Origin: Paraburkholderia ginsengiterrae
GTDB lineage: Bacteria > Pseudomonadota > Gammaproteobacteria > Burkholderiales > Burkholderiaceae
Length of the DNA stretch: 64,000 bases
Direction of reading: 5' to 3'
Assembly (NCBI RefSeq): GCF_001645125.1
Contig: NZ_LXKA01000154.1
Span: 62,001 to 126,000 of the forward strand
The translations under genes and the position numbers were made by a program. This document shows positions 31,669 to 39,131 of the stretch, one piece after another (the first letter of the stretch is position 1; every line of letters begins with the position of its first letter). The notes under the pieces were generated by a model. The model had not been told where the DNA came from. It saw nothing but the letters and a program-made list of their open reading frames with translations, and made no database searches.

Positions 31669-33431
31669 ACGCAATCGGCAAACAACTAAAGAACTTCCCC
31701 GGCGCCGGGCAGATTCAAAGCGCGGACGTGTTCTATCTGTCGCAAAACGGCGTTGAAGTCGCCGCCACGGCGACACAGGTTCAGGCCGCCATGGCGGTCA
31801 ACAATGCGCGCGAAACGTTCACCGCAGGTCCGCTATTCACCGCATCGATAAGCGGAACGGTGATGACGGTCACCGCAGTCGCGTCAGGCACGCTGGCCGC
31901 TGGCCAGACGGTCTTCGGTGCGAGTGTTGCCGGCAGCCCTGCGATCATCCCTGGCGGCACGGGTACCGGCGGCACAGGTACCTACAATCTCAGCGTTTCC
32001 CAGTCGACCATCGGCAGCGAGTCGATGGGTGCGGCGAGCGCCACGCAGTTCGCGCCCGGATTCAGTTCGAGCATCACGCTCGCTGGCACGTATGGATCGA
32101 TCAACAACATCGACCTTTATTTCGATGCAACTCCGCAGCTCGATAGTACGCTCGCCGGCCAGGTCCTGAGTTTCAATCCGACTGTTCCGGCTGGTGTGCA
32201 ACAGATCGTCATTATTGGCGGCACAGCGCGCGCTATTGCTGCACCTAGTTCGAACTCCGTCATCGACGCGTCCGTGGCGACCGGAACGCGCCTCTACAAC
32301 CGCATCTATGACATTCCGAGCCTGCGCGACCCCGCATTCGGCGGCAAATGCGATGGCTCGACCGACGACACTGCTGCGTTTCAGGCCGCAGTGAATTCCG
32401 TCCCCAATGGCAAGACTCTGGAGATCTTCGTTCCAGCATCGGCCGTCGTGAATGGCACGGTGACCGCTGGCGCCGGGACCGTCGCATGGCGCTTTGCCCA
32501 GGGGGCGACGCTACTTGGAACTGGATCTCTCCCGTTTCATGCGTCGTCGATGTCTTTTATCACTACGGCGAATGTCGGAAAGAGGTCCTCGATCTGGCAC
32601 GGCACAAACGCTAACCCCACGACCGATGGAACGACCGCGACCATCTACAACCAACGTGTGGATAAGTCGACGGCAGGAGATAGCCCAGCGAATCTGATCT
32701 TCCTTCAGTACAACGCTCTCAAGAGACAGGCTGGTGGAACAGGCTGGCTAACGACCAACTATAACTACCTCGAGGATGCATCGACCACCGGGGCGGCGCA
32801 GTCGGTTGCAGTCTCAGGTTCAGCGCACGCGACGGGAAATGCTGCGGTATGGGCGCTGTATGGCGAGGCGGTATCGTCCAATTCGGCGTCAACAATCACA
32901 GCGCTTGAAGTCGACGCGCAGAACTTCTCCGGGGTCAACTACGCATACAACGATACTTACCCGGTCACCTACCCGTTTTCGTGCGGAATTTGGGCTGCTT
33001 CAGTCGGTAACGCAAAAAACTCGTTCGCGATGGGCATCGGTCTCGCGGGCAGCGTTGCCAACAACTGGCATGTCGGCCTGTACATGCAGACGTTCTCCAT
33101 CGATCACATCGGCATTGATATTCAAGCGCAGCCGCCGACCTTGATCAACTTCAAATATGGCGCGTCAACGGACGGAACGGGTATTACGCCGGGCGGCATC
33201 GGGCTCGACGTCGGCAAGGCGGTGGTGGCGGCCTACGGCACCGGGGATGACAACTGCGCGGTGCACTTGCGCGACCAGCGCTTGGGTTTTGGCGACACGA
33301 CCGCGCACTACTGCTACATGACGTACAACGCGGCATCGAACCAGTTGGAAATCTGGGCGAAGGTGGCGGGCACGCAGACGCGCATCTGTCACCTGCCGCT
33401 CGGCACCACCGGCAACTGGGTCGCGGCCTAA
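31665..33431 (+). CDS. Phage tail fibre / receptor-binding protein
   Basis: A 588-aa protein. The N-terminus (GKQLKNFPGAGQIQSADVFYLSQNGVEVAATATQVQ) resembles phage tail-fibre anchor segments. Residues about 53-115 have the FTASISGTVMTVTAVASGTLAAGQTV...GTGTGGTGTYNLSVSQ type repeat known from tailspikes. The central SLRDPAFGGKCDGSTDDTAAFQAAV is the usual entry to a beta-helix (pectate-lyase-like). No other structural gene is nearby, so this is an orphan receptor-binding protein. The host specificity cannot be read from sequence. Confidence 0.82.
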   Translation: MNAIGKQLKNFPGAGQIQSADVFYLSQNGVEVAATATQVQAAMAVNNARETFTAGPLFTASISGTVMTVTAVASGTLAAGQTVFGASVAGSPAIIPGGTGTGGTGTYNLSVSQSTIGSESMGAASATQFAPGFSSSITLAGTYGSINNIDLYFDATPQLDSTLAGQVLSFNPTVPAGVQQIVIIGGTARAIAAPSSNSVIDASVATGTRLYNRIYDIPSLRDPAFGGKCDGSTDDTAAFQAAVNSVPNGKTLEIFVPASAVVNGTVTAGAGTVAWRFAQGATLLGTGSLPFHASSMSFITTANVGKRSSIWHGTNANPTTDGTTATIYNQRVDKSTAGDSPANLIFLQYNALKRQAGGTGWLTTNYNYLEDASTTGAAQSVAVSGSAHATGNAAVWALYGEAVSSNSASTITALEVDAQNFSGVNYAYNDTYPVTYPFSCGIWAASVGNAKNSFAMGIGLAGSVANNWHVGLYMQTFSIDHIGIDIQAQPPTLINFKYGASTDGTGITPGGIGLDVGKAVVAAYGTGDDNCAVHLRDQRLGFGDTTAHYCYMTYNAASNQLEIWAKVAGTQTRICHLPLGTTGNWVAA

Positions 33432-33500
33432 TGTCGCCTGATGCGAGCCGCCTTCGGGCGGCTATAGCGGACGATCTGTCCGCCTGTCATCGTTAGCAGA

Positions 33501-33523
33501 CGCCGCCTTTGAGCGGCGTTTTT
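33501..33523 (+). terminator. Rho-independent terminator after the tail fibre
   Basis: CGCCGC (33501-33506) pairs with GCGGCG (33513-33518), followed by TTTTT. An earlier hairpin AGCCGCC/GGCGGCT lies just before it. Confidence 0.75.
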
Positions 33524-33525
33524 CT

Positions 33526-33547
33526 TATACCCGCCAATCTACCCACC
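33526..33547. repeat. TATACCCGCC repeat, copy 1
   Basis: TATACCCGCCA followed by a CCCACC-type second half. Similar units are at 35036-35059, 37235-37261 and, as CTACCCGCCA on the minus strand, 39070-39090, each at the edge of a gene or terminator. Confidence 0.5.
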
Positions 33548-33556
33548 GTCGGGCTT

Positions 33557-33715
33557 CTATCCGCGGCCCTTCGCCCGTCCGCGAGGCTGGATATGAGCCT
33601 CAACCGATCCAGCAAGTTTCTGGGTCTCTTTTTTAGTAATGCTGGCAGGCTTCTTCAAGGCCTCTCCAGCGATGTGCTTTACCGTCTTGCTGGTCTTGGT
33701 CGATTTGGTTGCCAT
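33557..33715 (-). CDS. Small Lys-rich basic protein
   Basis: A 52-aa protein, MATKSTKTSKTVKH at the start, with Lys/Thr/Ser-rich helical segments. A GGGGGA ribosome-binding site lies 7 bases before the ATG. Such short proteins are common in proteobacteria and mobile elements, and are thought to be DNA- or RNA-associated; nothing shows it here. It overlaps no other gene. Confidence 0.65.
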   Translation of the reverse strand: MATKSTKTSKTVKHIAGEALKKPASITKKETQKLAGSVEAHIQPRGRAKGRG

Positions 33716-33942
33716 GATAGGTCCCCCGTAGCTGTGGATTCATCATAGGTAAACGTTTCCGACAAGCCAAGCACGGCCGGAACTTGATTCCGCCGTAGCG
33801 CTATTCAGGTCAAGGCCCCAAGCGTCCGGCGTGGATTCATCCACAATCGGCCCCGATCGCTGCAGAGGCTACCGGGGCCTTCCCTTCGTCAACCAACTTC
33901 CGCGGTTTGGGTATAACACCCTTCAGACGGTGCCCCTGTTGA

Positions 33943-34923
33943 TCAAAGAACAATCCCCTCTGGAATTGCACAAAACACGTGGCTATAGCATTGATAGACG
34001 ACGTTTCGATTGAAGCCTTTTAGCAGCGGCTCATTGTCAGTGAAGTGCATCAACTGCACGTCGTGAGTTTGCTGGCGATACATTTCGACTAAATGGCGCG
34101 GTGCCGCGGGCGGTACTACGCCATCGGTTTCAATGAAGAGGTATCGTATGAACGCCCGCGAGCTGAGATTGAAGTCAAATCCGTTGGCGTCAGGTCGATC
34201 AATGTTTGTGCTGAACGACCGATCAGACAGTAGGCAGCCCGGCTTGCTGTAACGCGAGATCAATACGGCAGCGTGGTGACCTTTGCGCTCGAAGATGCTC
34301 CGGGCTGTCATGTCCAGCATTGACTCTCCAGACGGCGTGCCTTCCATGAACAACATGAACAACATTTTCAGCCATTTGACGTAGTCCGTATCGGAGAGTC
34401 CCAGTTGGGCACAGAGCCAAGCCTGCTGAGGCTTCCGGCCCTCAACGATTCGGTCAAACAGGCGCTGCTTTTTGGGATCGGTCGGGCGGTAGTCGGCCAG
34501 AACGCCAAAAGTATTGAGAACCTTGGTAACTGAATACGGATTGCGCGAAAAATTTAGCAGCTTTGCGGCGAACAGGTCGACGACCTCGTCTGTATTGTCA
34601 CGCTGGCCGGTTTCCATCTTTTGAAGTAGTGAGTTAGTCAGGGACGCTACTTGGTTTTCATATTGCCGAAACAGAGACTCGAAATTCATTCGCTCGGACG
34701 TGTCGAACGACGTGTCGAACGTGAAGAGATCCAGGAAGGAGAGATTATTTGCGATCGACCGCCCGCGCTTGGACTCTAGCTGCATGGTCAGCGCTTCCCG
34801 GTCGATGACCTTGAACGCATAGATTCGTTGCTTGCTAGCCGGCGCATCAGGATTGTGCGCGTTGAGCCGCTGCTCGACCTGCGGCAGGAAATGCTGGTTT
34901 CGCGTTTCGTTCGTCAGGTCCAT
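33943..34923 (-). CDS. DUF4238-like protein
   Basis: A 326-aa protein read from ATG 34923. The N-terminus (NETRNQHFLPQVEQRL) has the HFxPQ signature with which DUF4238 proteins begin. The following residues (RIYAFKVIDREALTMQL) match the family's second strand. The rest is helical with no catalytic motif I can identify. DUF4238 proteins are often found in mobile elements and defence islands; function unknown. Its strand is opposite to the island's main direction. Confidence 0.65.
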   Translation of the reverse strand: MDLTNETRNQHFLPQVEQRLNAHNPDAPASKQRIYAFKVIDREALTMQLESKRGRSIANNLSFLDLFTFDTSFDTSERMNFESLFRQYENQVASLTNSLLQKMETGQRDNTDEVVDLFAAKLLNFSRNPYSVTKVLNTFGVLADYRPTDPKKQRLFDRIVEGRKPQQAWLCAQLGLSDTDYVKWLKMLFMLFMEGTPSGESMLDMTARSIFERKGHHAAVLISRYSKPGCLLSDRSFSTNIDRPDANGFDFNLSSRAFIRYLFIETDGVVPPAAPRHLVEMYRQQTHDVQLMHFTDNEPLLKGFNRNVVYQCYSHVFCAIPEGIVL

Positions 34924-35035
34924 GGACACGCCAAGGCTCAAGAAACAGATTGTGGACGTTGCTAAGCTCGGATCGGGCGGAGCCCTCCTCCGCCTCACAA
35001 TATCCAGCAGCAGGCTAATGCGGCCCCTACTTCCA

Positions 35036-35059
35036 TATACCCGCCATTAACCCGCCATA
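35036..35059. repeat. TATACCCGCC repeat, copy 2
   Basis: TATACCCGCCATTAACCCGC begins here; it has two CCCGCC units five bases apart. It lies just beyond the stop of the Arc-family gene. Confidence 0.5.
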
Positions 35060-35067
35060 TAGCCGGG

Positions 35068-35298
35068 TCAGCTTTTCCTTTTCTTCTTTTCCCGCTCGTC
35101 CAGCACCTGCCCCACCTTCTCGGCGAAGAGGTCGAGGGTATGTTCGTCGATTGGCGCAGCACCGCCCGTAAAGCTCTCTTCGAGCCGCGCGACGACCTCG
35201 GCGTTCATCGATCGATTGCTGGCGTCAGCCGCCTGCTTCAGCCGCTCTTTCAGGTCTGCGGGCAATCTGAGGTTGGTCTGGATGTCTTCGCTGGTCAT
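35068..35298 (-). CDS. Arc-family ribbon-helix-helix repressor
   Basis: A 76-aa protein. Residues 8-45 (TNLRLPADLKERLKQAADASNRSMNAEVVARLEESF) match the Arc/MetJ ribbon-helix-helix domain (P22 Arc: FNLRWPREVLDLV...RSVNSEIYQRVMESF). It has a basic C-terminal tail (EREKKKRKS). ATG 35298 is chosen because the domain begins there. The divergent gene's 5' region holds an operator-like array (35313-35349), so autoregulation and control of 35399-35722 are likely. Confidence 0.88.
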   Translation of the reverse strand: MTSEDIQTNLRLPADLKERLKQAADASNRSMNAEVVARLEESFTGGAAPIDEHTLDLFAEKVGQVLDEREKKKRKS

Positions 35299-35312
35299 GA
35301 TTTGATTATGAC

Positions 35313-35349
35313 ATAGCAAAGTGCTTGCTATCAACGTAGCACTTTGCTA
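35313..35349. promoter_or_regulatory. Arc-type operator between divergent genes
   Basis: An inverted repeat TAGCAAAGTGC (35314-35324) and GCACTTTGCTA (35339-35349) with a nested TTGCTA at 35325-35330. The left half resembles the P22 arc operator (ATAG, two bases, AGTGCTT, CTATCA, as I recall it). It lies between the Arc-family gene start at 35298 and the gene at 35399. Confidence 0.7.
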
Positions 35350-35398
35350 CATTGAAAGCGGGAATCCAAATCAATGCAATTCCATCAAGGGAGTCGCC

Positions 35399-35722
35399 AT
35401 GAAGAACGCCATAGCGGAGCGCTGCTGGGTAGTTGGCAGCACCGTCACCCTAGGGAGTGAGCAATTCACCGTCAGGGCTGCGGTAATCGATGCCGATGAC
35501 TTCGCGCCAAATTCTTTCGTGCTTGCCGCGCGCCGCGATAGCACGCTCTATCGCTTTTTCCCGCACAAGGGCATCGATAAAGGCCTTGTACGGATCTTCC
35601 CAGTCTATGCAGACCCAACACCCCTAGCTCGGGCGCGAAAGACATTCCCGACGCCTCGCCGAGGGGCGCGCCTGTACGAGCGTCGCACGTCGAGGCGGTC
35701 ATCGCTATCGGTGGCCGGTTAA
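35399..35722 (+). CDS. Unknown island protein, divergent from the Arc gene
   Basis: A 107-aa protein with AAGGGAG upstream of the ATG. The first 70 residues have a beta-rich pattern (WVVGSTVTLGSEQFTVRAAVIDADDF, SFVLAARRDSTLYRFFPHKGID); the tail is Arg/Ser-rich. No domain is recognised. The start lies 50 bp past the operator-like site, so it is probably controlled by the Arc-family protein. Confidence 0.65.
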   Translation: MKNAIAERCWVVGSTVTLGSEQFTVRAAVIDADDFAPNSFVLAARRDSTLYRFFPHKGIDKGLVRIFPVYADPTPLARARKTFPTPRRGARLYERRTSRRSSLSVAG

Positions 35723-35781
35723 GGCGTACTGTAGGCATTGCGCCGATATTGGCGCTTTACTACCTAATAGGAGTCCACATC

Positions 35782-36039
35782 ATGTCTCATTTAACTGCCG
35801 TACCGTCCGCAATATCGTCGGTGGAACTTGCCAAGCGCGCCCAGCAGGAATTGAGCTACGCCGCGAAGGCGCTCCAGCAAGCCGGCGCCTTGTTTGCTGC
35901 GATCGAAAAGGCGTTTCTCGAAGGCGACAAGGATTTGCCGTTCTTACTTGCACAGATTGGCGTCGAAACGACCGGGTACCAGTCCGAACGTGCGGAATCG
36001 GAATGCGACTTCTTCGGTGATGAGGTGAACCATGTCTGA
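35782..36039 (+). CDS. Small helical island protein
   Basis: An 85-aa protein with TAGGAG upstream of its ATG. It contains amphipathic helices (AKRAQQELSYAAKALQQAGALFAAIEKAFLEG) and an acidic C-terminus. No domain. First gene of a four-gene run (35782-37165) with 8-bp overlaps between the first three genes. Confidence 0.65.
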   Translation: MSHLTAVPSAISSVELAKRAQQELSYAAKALQQAGALFAAIEKAFLEGDKDLPFLLAQIGVETTGYQSERAESECDFFGDEVNHV

Positions 36040-36256
36040 CCTCCACCGCCAAGATCGTATAGACGAGCTCGTTCAGAAATTGAGCGCGATGCTCACCGTG
36101 ACTTGCGGCGAATGCGGCGAACCGTTCCGCAGGATGTCCGACAATATTCAAGACAACTACATGTGGGCCTGCGCCGACATGGCCCGCAAACTCCAAGATC
36201 TTATTTTGGGCACGAGCAAAGCAAATCGCACAACCGCGGAGAACGACCATGCATAA
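36032..36256 (+). CDS. Small island protein with a CxxC pair
   Basis: A 74-aa protein, overlapping the preceding gene by 8 bp and the next by 8 bp. TCGECGEPF contains a single CxxC and another Cys follows (WACADM), so metal binding is possible but weak. No known domain; translation coupling suggests a shared function with its neighbours. Confidence 0.6.
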   Translation: MSDLHRQDRIDELVQKLSAMLTVTCGECGEPFRRMSDNIQDNYMWACADMARKLQDLILGTSKANRTTAENDHA

Positions 36257-36686
36257 CGATGCCAAGAACTTTGCGGAGCAAAAAGCCCCGGCTGAAACCG
36301 AAGATCGTCCACGCCAAACTCATGACGTTGGGGGCCTTCTCCAGTTCCTCTGGAACCGTATGGACATCCACGAAACGAGCGAAAAAGAACTGGAATGGCT
36401 CTCTTACACTTGCGACAGCACCGAGTTAATGGCCTTGAATTTGCGCAAAACACTTATAGGAGTCGCTGCGCTGGTCGCGGATGAGATGGATAGAGAGGGA
36501 CTAAGAAGCGGCGCGTTCCAACCCATCGGCATGCCCGAACTCCTATACGGCGCCGCCGACACTTTGAGCGCCATTGAGGAGATGAATGCCATTGGAAGAG
36601 ACGCTAATTTCGAACTCCTGGAGCGCTATAGGAAGCTAGCCGAGCAGACCAGTCGCCCGCTGTCGCAAGCGCCTAGCACTGACTAG
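36249..36686 (+). CDS. Unknown island protein, 145 aa
   Basis: A helical protein with a Trp-rich block (GGLLQFLWNRMDIHETSEKELEWLSYTCDSTEL) and long helices to the end. No domain is recognised. It overlaps the preceding gene by 8 bp and ends 11 bp before the next one, so all four probably form one transcript. Confidence 0.6.
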   Translation: MHNDAKNFAEQKAPAETEDRPRQTHDVGGLLQFLWNRMDIHETSEKELEWLSYTCDSTELMALNLRKTLIGVAALVADEMDREGLRSGAFQPIGMPELLYGAADTLSAIEEMNAIGRDANFELLERYRKLAEQTSRPLSQAPSTD

Positions 36687-36697
36687 AGAACCACGTC

Positions 36698-37165
36698 ATG
36701 CAAGAAGAACAACATCTCATCCGCGACCGTGCCTATGGTGTCTGGCACCGGTCGCGATCGATTAGTCGCTTCCTCGGCCGTCGGCAGGCGCAGTCTCTGA
36801 CGATGGCCGACCTCGATAGCGTTTTGTTCGTCGAGTATGGCTACTCCGGAAAACTGCCGCTGGCGCTCGTCGAGGTCGCGCAGGACATCGGCCAGGAGAA
36901 GCCTACTGGCGTTATCCGCGAGCTTGCGAAGATGGCGAATCTGCCGGCGTTCGTTGCTTTGTACACGCCCGCGTCTCGAGCCAATCCGGTTAGCCCGGCA
37001 TGGCATGACATCGACGGCTTTCGCGTGAAGCGGGTATGGCCGAAGCCTGAGCGCTTCTGGCGCAATCTGTCGCCGAGCGAGTGGGCTAACGCCCTTGTGC
37101 AGATCCGGGACTGGCAGCTAAGGCGATTTTCGTCGATGCCGGCGGCGAACGACGAAACGTACTAA
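36698..37165 (+). CDS. Unknown island protein, 155 aa
   Basis: It has a basic start (IRDRAYGVWHRSRSISRFLGRRQAQSL), then an alpha/beta core (ADLDSVLFVEYGYSGKLPLALVEVAQDIG, VIRELAKMANLPAFVALYTPA) and a C-terminal aromatic-rich segment (WPKPERFWRNLSPSEWANALVQ). The alternating strand-helix pattern with LDSVLFVEY and FVALYTP may be a compact nuclease-like fold, but I see no definite catalytic set. Last of the four-gene run. Found in phage-like islands, with unknown role. Confidence 0.6.
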   Translation: MQEEQHLIRDRAYGVWHRSRSISRFLGRRQAQSLTMADLDSVLFVEYGYSGKLPLALVEVAQDIGQEKPTGVIRELAKMANLPAFVALYTPASRANPVSPAWHDIDGFRVKRVWPKPERFWRNLSPSEWANALVQIRDWQLRRFSSMPAANDETY

Positions 37166-37234
37166 AGCGGTTCGCCGGAGGGTGCGTCCGCCTGTAAGTG
37201 CTCGTGGGTAAGGCCCAGAGGGTGCAAGATCTGA

Positions 37235-37261
37235 TATACCCGCCAAGCCACCCACCCTACC
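37235..37261. repeat. TATACCCGCC repeat, copy 3
   Basis: TATACCCGCCAAGCCACCCA starts here; it continues with CCCTACC. It follows the 36698-37165 gene. Confidence 0.5.
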
Positions 37262-37509
37262 AACGGTAGCTCGCAAACGATTGCCTTGACTTCAGAAAAA
37301 ATCGTTGGCATTTCGAATCATCCAAGTTGCAAACGCATCCTTCTTCCCATAATATTGGGACGTCTGGTCTGGCAACTAGACGCCCGAAGAAGCGATGTTG
37401 CACGACCGAACCCCGAGAGCGTTTTGCTGGGGCTTGTTATGGCAGCTTTGATCTATTGGTCACTTCGCACCATTCGGGGATCATAGTTGCCTGGCTCGCC
37501 AAGCCCTTG

Positions 37510-37538
37510 CCCCAGCAAAGCTTTCTTGGGGTTTTTTT
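37510..37538 (+). terminator. Rho-independent terminator
   Basis: CCCCA (37510-37514) pairs with TGGGG (37527-37531), followed by seven T residues. Confidence 0.55.
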
Positions 37539-37820
37539 ATGCCTTGGCTCAGACCGTGCCGGTCGCGTCAGCAATGAGCCGCATGTGGGGCTGCTACCGA
37601 GAAAACCGCTTAACCCTAGACGTTGCCGAAGTCTGAGCCGGTGCAAATCCGCGTCTAGGTAGGCTGGCAGTGGATTGGCCTACAGGGCATGTGGGAGGGA
37701 CAGAAAGGCGCTCTGCGTCGTTGGACGGCCCCATGTAAAAATCCGCGACCCATCGGGTGCTGAAATCTCCGCTCCAGCCCAAGCACTTCTGCTAGGGGTA
37801 GGGGGCAACGTCGGCTGAAA

Positions 37821-38543
37821 ATCCATGCTGGCGAAGCCTGGAAATCTTGCCGATTTAAGAGGTTTAGAGGGCGCGGGCGCAAAATTGGCCAAAAATTTCG
37901 CAAAAATTGGCCCAAAAACTCGCGCAAAAAAACCCGCGGGCCGCAGTGGTCAAGCCTTTCCCGCAGGCGCAAATAATCCGCGAAATCGCCGCAGCGTTAC
38001 CAATCCAGTAACCGTTCCTGATTCGGTAACCCCCCCCTTGCCGCACTCCGATATCCCCCGTTGCTGATCTGGCAACGGTTGTCGTTTTGACAACTGGGGT
38101 TGTTGATTCGACAACCCCTTCGAAGCCCCTTGCATGCCCCTTCTTGAAACCCGACGGTTACCCGTGGGTTCACGGTGGGTTTCCGGAGCGTCACCGTTCG
38201 TCACGTGACAGTAACGCTACGGTAACGGTGCAGGCGTTTCCAGTGACAGAGTCTGTCGACGCTCTGTGACAGAACTTGTCCCCAAGGACCCAAGCGCTTT
38301 GTCCCAAGGATGTCCCGCGGACGTCCGGCGGACAGTCCTAAATCGGGACTTCAACGGTACCAAAAACGGAACCCTCCCAAATTCGGGACCATTGCAACGA
38401 ACGGCAACGCAGCGCAACGCGATGCAACGAGGATGCTCGAAGCAATGCTTGTGGGATGCTACAAGGAGGTGAATTGCCCGATTTGGTCCCGCTTCTGGAC
38501 ACCAGAACCACTGTCTGTGGCTCTGTCCTTGAAGGCCCCGGGT
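37821..38543 (+). repeat. Palindrome-dense non-coding stretch
   Basis: Successive short imperfect palindromes of GTTRY-N7-RYAAC type occur, for example GTTACCAATCCAGTAAC, GTTGCTGATCTGGCAAC, GTTGTCGTTTTGACAAC and GTTGTTGATTCGACAAC. Farther on come GTCAC/GTGAC, TGTCAC/GTGACA and GTCC/GGAC pairs. No intact reading frame spans it; fragments in different frames have VTxP-type and QRNA-type words, like tails of phage replication proteins. It may be a decayed gene tail or a structured region. Confidence 0.55.
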
Positions 38544-38562
38544 GTAATCGGATTACACCTTG
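38544..38562. repeat. Palindrome-containing 19-bp repeat, copy B
   Basis: GTAATCGGATTACACCTTG, 18 of 19 identical to 28467-28485, at the end of the palindrome-dense stretch. Confidence 0.55.
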
Positions 38563-38611
38563 ATATCAAGCCGACATCAAACCGCAAGCGTCTGCTTAGC
38601 AAGTGCTCACG

Positions 38612-38660
38612 CGCGCCCTCACCAAAGGTGGGCTTCGGTGCGTCCTTTGGTGAGGGCGCG
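38612..38660. repeat. Strong hairpin: perfect 17-bp inverted repeat
   Basis: CGCGCCCTCACCAAAGG (38612-38628) and its exact reverse complement (38644-38660) surround a 15-base loop. Outer arms (GCTTAG...GTGC against GCAC...CTAAGC) extend the stem imperfectly. No T-run follows on either strand. It lies just beyond the stop of the DUF2622-like gene; it could be a cruciform-type site or an intrinsic attenuator. Confidence 0.8.
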
Positions 38661-38675
38661 GGCCGCACTACTTCA

Positions 38676-39029
38676 CTAAGCGTCGGGATCTTTGGTGACT
38701 GCTTCGAGTTGATGCCCGCGAATATTATCGCCACCAGTGACGAGGACGCTGAAGCGTTTCTCCGAAGTGGCAATCGTGGCTGCCGCCTTCGCTTTGCCCA
38801 TTGCCGCCGTGCGGGCTGCCACGCCATCATCTGCATCAAGGTCGATGGTGTATTCGCCTGGCGGTAACTTGAGCTTTTCCTTGTCCTTATTGACGTAGAA
38901 CCGGCGATACCCGCGAGAGTGCATCTCAGCGTGGAGCGTATCGTATTCCTTTGCGTCTGTGGGATGTGGCTGTTTGCGCGCGTCGTCCTTGTGCAGAACA
39001 ACCCGTGTGGTGAGCGTGAAGCTTGGCAT
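38676..39029 (-). CDS. DUF2622-like (GhoS-type) small protein
   Basis: A 117-aa protein beginning MPSFTLTTRVVLHKDDARK. It has a ferredoxin-like layout (EYDTLHAEMHSRGYRRFYV, LKLPPGEYTIDLDADDGVAARTAAMGKAKAAATI) that I associate with DUF2622, which also includes GhoS, the RNase antitoxin of the GhoT membrane toxin. No GhoT-like membrane peptide is visible next to it, so an orphan or other role is possible. Only the fold pattern, not the activity, is supported. Moderate confidence. Confidence 0.6.
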   Translation of the reverse strand: MPSFTLTTRVVLHKDDARKQPHPTDAKEYDTLHAEMHSRGYRRFYVNKDKEKLKLPPGEYTIDLDADDGVAARTAAMGKAKAAATIATSEKRFSVLVTGGDNIRGHQLEAVTKDPDA

Positions 39030-39069
39030 TTCGTGCCTCCCGTGGCAGAAATACGACGTTTTTGATTAA

Positions 39070-39090
39070 GGCGGGTTCTTTGGCGGGTAG
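39070..39090. repeat. CCCGCC repeat, copy 4 (minus strand)
   Basis: On the minus strand it reads CTACCCGCCAAAGAACCCGC, the same arrangement of two CCCGCC units as the three copies further left. It is 42 bp from the att repeat, so an integrase arm-type site is possible. Confidence 0.5.
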
Positions 39091-39095
39091 AAATG

Positions 39096-39117
39096 AAAAA
39101 CGGGCTGAGAAGCCCGT
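39096..39117 (-). terminator. Terminator downstream of tRNA-Ser (island-supplied)
   Basis: ACGGGCT/AGCCCGT stem with a four-base loop, followed on the minus strand by TTTTT. It lies inside the island and replaced the native terminator at 24791-24822. Confidence 0.75.
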
Positions 39118-39131
39118 ATTCATTGATGTCC

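Larger units (their letters stand above)
37166..37820 (+). other. Stretch of about 650 bp with no convincing gene; one terminator and a repeat
   Basis: It contains TATACCCGCC copy 3 (37235) and a Rho-independent terminator (37510-37538). A TTG-initiated 66-codon frame (37286-37486) ends in a hydrophobic segment (GLVMAALIYWSL) just before the terminator and could be a small membrane protein, but its start is poor and the composition unlike its neighbours. I do not call it. Confidence 0.4.

Noticed and set aside
35472-35738. Minus-strand frame opposite the 107-aa gene
   Set aside because: No ribosome-binding site, and the plus-strand start has AAGGGAG and an operator upstream.
37286-37486. Small membrane protein frame with a hydrophobic tail
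   Set aside because: Only a TTG start with weak ribosome-binding site and unusual composition in its first half; left as undecided.
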